Below, one piece after another: positions 60,003 to 64,000 of a stretch of 64,000 nt of DNA. Source of the stretch: Vulcanimicrobiota bacterium. Its GTDB lineage: Bacteria; Vulcanimicrobiota; JAJTBE01. The DNA is taken from NCBI GenBank assembly GCA_021107945.1, contig JAIORV010000052.1:1-64000 (forward strand), read 5' to 3'. Each line of letters begins with the position of its first letter. The first letter of the stretch is position 1. The position numbers were made by a program, and so were the translations under genes. The notes below the pieces were generated by a model. It ran no database searches. It saw nothing but the letters and a program-made list of their open reading frames with translations, and had not been told where the DNA came from.

Positions 60003-60800
60003 TTACCCGGTCTCACCGGATTTATCCATCTCGACTTCATAAATATCAAAAAATGTCTTTTCCAATTCGTCAATTTTATCTTTGTGTCCCAGATTCTCTA
60101 TAAAATCCATAGCCCGTAATGATGCTAGTAGAGAAGTAAAACCTAACATTAAAGCCTTGTCTCCTTGTTTTTTTGCTTCCTTGGTAACATTTGTATAAAG
60201 TATCTTGTCATTTTTTCTTTCCATTTTTGCTGCAAGTCCATGCGGATTGAAGTGTGCTATATTACAAAGATCCTTATACATTCGATAATGAAGTCCTTTA
60301 TGTGTTTTCTCAGGTAGCAATCCAAACATGTCTTTATATGTTACTCCGCCATACCATTCCTTATGATATCCCCCCTTTTTTGTTAGAAAATCGCCTTTTA
60401 TCTGATTATAGTTTTCAATGATTTCTCTCCTATCATTATCAGGACACTTTATTCCAAACTCCTCATTATCGATCATTTTATAATAATCTTCCATGTAGCC
60501 AAATTTACACCATTTATCCGCCTTTTCTTCGTGCAATGCATAATTAAGTTGAGCCAATCCCTCGAAGGCATGTCTTGCCAATATTGACGCACTTAAGGGT
60601 CTTTCCTCTTCAAGCAGAATTAATATATCCATCAAAGTATCAATTTGGCGGTAGATAAAAAAGGTAACCATATGTTTTTCATAGTACTCATTTTCTGTTT
60701 CCCATTTCATACGACGCCCATTTAATTGTTGGGTAATAGCCTGAGAAACATCCAAAAGACGATCGCATATTTCCTCAGCCATTTGTGTTTTGTTTTTCAT
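60003..60800 (-). CDS. DUF5677 domain protein
   Basis: 265 residues. All-helical; matches DUF5677 by the FIYRQIDTLMDILILLEEERPLSASILARHAFEGLAQLNYAL region and CNIAHFNPHGL. The function of the family is unknown. It is frequent in accessory and defence-like regions. The ATG at 60800 is preceded by GGGGGA eight bases upstream; an alternate ATG at 60818 is poorer. AT content is a little higher than in the operons to the left. Confidence 0.75.
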   Translation of the reverse strand: MKNKTQMAEEICDRLLDVSQAITQQLNGRRMKWETENEYYEKHMVTFFIYRQIDTLMDILILLEEERPLSASILARHAFEGLAQLNYALHEEKADKWCKFGYMEDYYKMIDNEEFGIKCPDNDRREIIENYNQIKGDFLTKKGGYHKEWYGGVTYKDMFGLLPEKTHKGLHYRMYKDLCNIAHFNPHGLAAKMERKNDKILYTNVTKEAKKQGDKALMLGFTSLLASLRAMDFIENLGHKDKIDELEKTFFDIYEVEMDKSGETG

Positions 60801-60892
60801 ATGATTATCCCCCATCATTTTGTTTGAGTAATTATATCATAATCAAATTTTGTTGAAAAGCCTCTTTCCATTCTTGGACTTTGAGCATCTAT

Positions 60893-60938
60893 GGGGTCAG
60901 GTCTTGGATTTGGCAATTTCTATCTCTTTTTAATTCTA
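60893..60938 (+). repeat. REP-like GGGGTCAGGTCTTG end, solo copy
   Basis: GGGGTCAGGTCTTG then GATTTGGCAATTTCTATCTC, almost the same as 58324-58352 (GGTAATTTCTACCTC). It abuts the stop of the leftward nucleotidase gene at 60936. No transposase sequence next to it. Confidence 0.6.
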
Positions 60939-62501
60939 TGCCCTCTGGACAGTCACCCTGTCATCAGAATCATCCTGCCACGGGGAGCCTTTTTGGAAAT
61001 AGTCGAAAAACACCTTCTGGCACTTGCCGATTTCTTTTTTGTCTTTAGCATCGGCGAAGCCTTTGCCATTAGCTACACTGGTATTCATGGCAACGGTGTA
61101 TTCTTTATCTGGATCCAGGGGCTTCCCATCTGCTGTTGTTATCGAGGTTACTCGTTTGCCCTCGGGGCGGGAGGGATCGTATTTGTATTTGAATCCCGCC
61201 GGGATCCTTATTCCCCTGCTGCCGTCTTTTAAACGATTTTCAATCTCTGTGATAACCTGTTGTCCTGTGGTTCTGACGGTACATAGGTTCTCTTCCGTGA
61301 GAGGAAAGGCGCCATACAGGCTCTTATATGTCACATCGCCCTTTTTTATATTTCCCCTTAACATCTTGGCACTGCAAAGCCCGATATCAGCACCCGATGC
61401 TTTAAATAGACTGTCGGTGAAAATCTGGTTCAATTTTGCCGCTTCCTTGTAAGCATAGTGGAGATCTTCCCCTGCGCGCCCCATAACCTCCGCGCCCTTT
61501 TTATCCGCCATCATCAGGTAAGGTGTTATTATATCCAATATTTCCGGGTCCGGTTCAATATCTTTTACTATGATGGGAATCAGCTTGGCGTTATGCCCGG
61601 TGATTTTTTTGGAGGCAGGATCCAATTCCAACTCCAGGTTCCCCAAAAACCGACTCTGTGAACCTGCCTGAACTATGATTGTATTCCCCTCCCGATGTCC
61701 TTCCGGGAGTTCCGTGTGGCTGTGGCCGCCGACAATTACATCAATGCCCTTCACCTTCTGCGCCAATTCCTTATCTGCCTTGAAGCCAAGATGAGATAAC
61801 ACAATCACCATGTCCGCGCCTTTTTCCTTCACCTCGGGCAGATATTTTTTCACCGTGGCGGCCCCGTCGTCGAAGCGTATTCCCTCTAATTTCTCTTTAT
61901 CAACATAGCGTACCGTATCAGGGGTATCGAGCCCTATGATTGCGATGTTTACGCCCTTAACATTCTTCATAACATAAGGCTTCGCTCCGTCGAAAACATT
62001 CCCATTGTCCGTCCTGACCACATTGGCGGCAACCACGGGAGAATTTAGATCCTGCACGATGGTTTTCAGCTCTTCCCTACCCCATTCGAAATCGTGATTT
62101 CCAAGGGCGATGGCGTCAAATTTTATCCGGTTAAATGCGTCGGTAACAATTTTTCCACGCGTCACATAAGAGACCATTGTACCCTCGGCAAGATCGCCGG
62201 CGTTGAGGGTCAGCGTCCCATCAGAATTTTTCTCTTTTTCACTGTCAATAACGGTCTTCATATAGGCGACGCCCCCCACAGGGCTGTCCTCGGATATTTT
62301 CAGATCTTCCATCGGTTCAACCGCGCCATGAACATCATTCAAGTGAAGGATGTTAATCTTAATTGCTTCCTTCTCATGAGCGGGTTTCTTCCCAATAGAA
62401 ACGGAATCAGCAGGAAGAGCGGGTTCCGGATCATTCTTTGCAATATTCTTTGCATTTGGGCCGATCCTGATTTGCTGAGATTTAATTCTCTTAATATCCA
62501 A
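60936..62501 (-). CDS. 5'-nucleotidase/metallophosphatase (UshA-like)
   Basis: 521 residues. Metallophosphatase domain with INILHLNDVHG, NAGDLAEG, ALGNHDFEWG (GNHD), VVLSHLGF and GGHSH motifs, then the C-terminal 5_nucleotid_C domain (DIGLCSAKMLRGNIKKGDVTY, LCTVRTTGQQVI, NTSVANGKG). All metal ligands are present. UshA-type enzymes hydrolyse nucleotides or cyclic nucleotides, usually in the periplasm, yet no signal peptide is seen. I place the start at a TTG (62501) with GGAGGAG seven bases upstream; an upstream frame to 62528 is also open. Its 3' end borders a REP-like end. Confidence 0.9.
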   Translation of the reverse strand: MDIKRIKSQQIRIGPNAKNIAKNDPEPALPADSVSIGKKPAHEKEAIKINILHLNDVHGAVEPMEDLKISEDSPVGGVAYMKTVIDSEKEKNSDGTLTLNAGDLAEGTMVSYVTRGKIVTDAFNRIKFDAIALGNHDFEWGREELKTIVQDLNSPVVAANVVRTDNGNVFDGAKPYVMKNVKGVNIAIIGLDTPDTVRYVDKEKLEGIRFDDGAATVKKYLPEVKEKGADMVIVLSHLGFKADKELAQKVKGIDVIVGGHSHTELPEGHREGNTIIVQAGSQSRFLGNLELELDPASKKITGHNAKLIPIIVKDIEPDPEILDIITPYLMMADKKGAEVMGRAGEDLHYAYKEAAKLNQIFTDSLFKASGADIGLCSAKMLRGNIKKGDVTYKSLYGAFPLTEENLCTVRTTGQQVITEIENRLKDGSRGIRIPAGFKYKYDPSRPEGKRVTSITTADGKPLDPDKEYTVAMNTSVANGKGFADAKDKKEIGKCQKVFFDYFQKGSPWQDDSDDRVTVQRA

Positions 62502-62664
62502 CGCCCTACTCCTCCAAATAAAATCCAAAACGCCCCGCGCCTATGTTTATATTCTATCATATATTTATGATTATCGGGAGTAACCTGATGTTAACTTTGT
62601 GTAAACTTGGTGAGAGAATGGGGGTGGGAAAAAATATTCTTTTATTACACAACTTGCCACTTTT

Positions 62665-62693
62665 TTGACATTTTTCATATAACTCGTTAGAAT
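62665..62693 (+). promoter_or_regulatory. Predicted sigma-70 promoter of the M48-like gene
   Basis: TTGACA (62665-62670) perfect, TAGAAT (62688-62693) one off, 17-base spacer, 55 bases before the ATG at 62748. Confidence 0.65.
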
Positions 62694-62747
62694 AAGAAGA
62701 AATCTTCAAAAGAAGCGGCCATCAAGTTTGAGGGGGAAGGGTTAATC

Positions 62748-63947
62748 ATGCCCTGGATTGACACAGATGCATTTACAGCGTCAGCCATCGCTGTTTCCAT
62801 ACCGTTCACAATCTTTGTCATCCTGTCTATTAAAATATTTTTTGACCTGAATTCCTGTGAACCATCCAGGGCTAATGAACAAATTCGAAATTTACTGGGC
62901 TTGACATTTGCCATCATTATAGGCTCGGCAATTATGGGAATAGCACTCCTGAATGGAACGGGACAATTTAGCAGAATTTTTTACATTCCGGGTTTTTGGG
63001 CAAAATTCAAAATTATTTACTCAATTTTGATTCCATACATTTTCAGCCTATTGATTATGTTCGGCATTTATGGCTGGGCAAAAAGAAAGTATATTCCAGT
63101 AAAAACTGAAGAAAAAGAAGCTATTTTAACCTGGCCTGTTTCGTTGATCATTATTTTCATGATTCTCTTCCTGGCTTTCTGTGCCATAATTGGATGGCTT
63201 TTTACTTCCTATCTAAAAAAGCCCGAATTGCTTTTTATGATCATAAATCTCCCGTTTTTCGCCGTGTATTTCATTTACATTCCTTACTTGCGGTTCTCTG
63301 GAAAAGCAAAAGAAATAAAGGATGGAGAGATTTTCGAGGATTACCGGGATCTCCTGAAAAAGTCGGGAATCGGGCAGAGAAGGTTATGGCTTACCTCTAC
63401 CGACAAAGAAAAGGCAAATGGGTCGGAGGCAGGAATTCTACAGAGGCTGGGAGGCATATTCCTCGATCAATCGCTTGTCAACTCATCAAACAGGGACGAG
63501 ATCAGATCTATTATCGCCCACAAAATATGTCATATTAAAAAGAGGCATTATCTCGTCTCATTATTGATTTCACTTGTATTTGTGGGAATATGCTGGTATT
63601 TCTTTTTGGTCGGATCAGGGGAGATTGTATTTGTTCTTGTTGTTATCTATTGGTATTTTTTCTTTACATATATTCGCAGAAAGCAGGAATACTCGGCAGA
63701 TTTATATGCCGCCCGGTTGACCGGCGCGGCGAATACCATCTCCTCTCTCGAGAAAATGGGGCGGAGATGCCCGGAGCAAGCAAAATCAAGTGCGGAGCAG
63801 GCAAAATTAAATATTCCAGTAATATTCAAGGCAGATGAGAGCGTTGATTTATGTGATACTCATCCGACACTCAATAAAAGAATCAGGCATATTCAGAAGG
63901 CATTTCCGAATGAGATACCGGCGGGTCATAAAGGGGTCAGATCTTGA
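62748..63947 (+). CDS. M48-like membrane protein lacking the catalytic Glu
   Basis: 399 residues. Six to seven membrane segments; between the fourth and fifth lies an M48/HtpX-like domain: LQRLGGIFLDQSLVNSSNRDEIRSIIAHKICHIKKRHY. The normal HExxH zinc site reads HKICH (His258, Lys259, His262), so the general base Glu is replaced by Lys, although the third ligand motif RKQEYSADLYAARLTG and THPTLNKRI remain. This argues for an inactive, zinc-binding or structural relative. GGGAAGGG precedes the ATG. The last codons and the stop lie inside a REP-like sequence (63933-63950), so the C-terminus could have been altered by an insertion. Confidence 0.8.
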   Translation: MPWIDTDAFTASAIAVSIPFTIFVILSIKIFFDLNSCEPSRANEQIRNLLGLTFAIIIGSAIMGIALLNGTGQFSRIFYIPGFWAKFKIIYSILIPYIFSLLIMFGIYGWAKRKYIPVKTEEKEAILTWPVSLIIIFMILFLAFCAIIGWLFTSYLKKPELLFMIINLPFFAVYFIYIPYLRFSGKAKEIKDGEIFEDYRDLLKKSGIGQRRLWLTSTDKEKANGSEAGILQRLGGIFLDQSLVNSSNRDEIRSIIAHKICHIKKRHYLVSLLISLVFVGICWYFFLVGSGEIVFVLVVIYWYFFFTYIRRKQEYSADLYAARLTGAANTISSLEKMGRRCPEQAKSSAEQAKLNIPVIFKADESVDLCDTHPTLNKRIRHIQKAFPNEIPAGHKGVRS

Positions 63948-63952
63948 CCCTA
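63931..63952. repeat. REP-like GGGGTCAGATCTTGACCC palindrome
   Basis: GGGTCA and TGACCC flank GATCT to make a compact palindrome at 63934-63950. The left half equals the GGGGTCAGGTCTTG ends found at 58324 and 60893. It supplies the TGA of the gene at 62748. Beyond it the window holds no further feature. Confidence 0.55.
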
Positions 63953-64000
63953 CCCACACCCAATGATACAATAATATAACATTAAGATTCGCTTTCAAAC

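Overview
The window looks like a chromosome piece from an uncultured, probably anaerobic bacterium of a poorly sampled phylum. It has no rRNA, no recognisable tRNA, no CRISPR array and no prophage. Bacterial housekeeping genes (gatB, ftsK, hpt, nth, dcd, rqcH-like, nif3-like) sit among many lineage-specific proteins. Several genes start with TTG or GTG behind strong Shine-Dalgarno sequences. The spacers are packed with short repeats, as in some aquifer and sediment candidate-phylum genomes. An Eremiobacterota- or Riflebacteria-like source is a guess, not a result.

Layout. 0.3-3.4 kb: secreted beta-propeller protein and a phospholipase D-like protein. 3.7-7.0 kb: leftward operon (small membrane protein, nif3-like, hpt, C4 zinc ribbon/coiled coil, nth). 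7.1-9.3 kb: two tandem paralogues that I read as divergent proteasome-fold Ntn-hydrolases, the most unusual genes here. 9.6-12.7 kb: two sodium-coupled transporters. 13.2-19.1 kb: gatB, two glycine-rich membrane proteins sharing an upstream motif, and ftsK. 20.0-22.5 kb: a restriction-modification pair (HEAT-repeat protein plus M.PvuII-like N4-cytosine methyltransferase). 22.8-24.2 kb: an archaemetzincin fused to a histone-deacetylase-like domain. 25-30.6 kb: glycine-zipper protein, DegT aminotransferase with a 51-residue upstream ORF, RNase Z-like hydrolase, AI-2E family transporter.

30.7-36.2 kb holds a leftward nine-gene cluster resembling the orange-protein (ORP)/NifX-MinD loci of anaerobes: two NifX-like proteins, two MinD/Mrp ATPases with ferredoxin insertions, four small Gly/Pro-rich proteins and a DUF134 regulator. 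A consensus promoter with a perfect operator palindrome precedes the DUF134 gene. Inside the cluster, on the opposite strand, lies an unannotated small-RNA candidate with a consensus promoter and an intrinsic terminator (about 34037-34136).

36.7-45.4 kb: TPR-tailed glycosyltransferase, RqcH-like protein, 1-phosphofructokinase, dCTP deaminase, and a lipoprotein joining a formylglycine-generating-enzyme-like domain to a methyltransferase, with a decayed copy of its methyltransferase upstream. 45.4-50 kb: large type IIG restriction-methylation enzyme and an orphan HicB-like antitoxin with an operator inside its promoter. 50-56.5 kb: HD-GYP phosphodiesterase, UPF0210 protein, PEBP-like lipoprotein, and a Ser/Thr kinase with a degenerate cyclase domain. 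56.6-64 kb: accessory zone with DUF6398, a nucleotidyltransferase pair, an AT-rich gene between two decayed REP-associated transposase fragments, DUF5677, a 5'-nucleotidase and an M48-like membrane protein that lacks its catalytic glutamate.

The spacers carry at least six repeat families, several with terminal inverted repeats and miniature-element architecture. All calls rest on reading motifs by eye; no database search was run.
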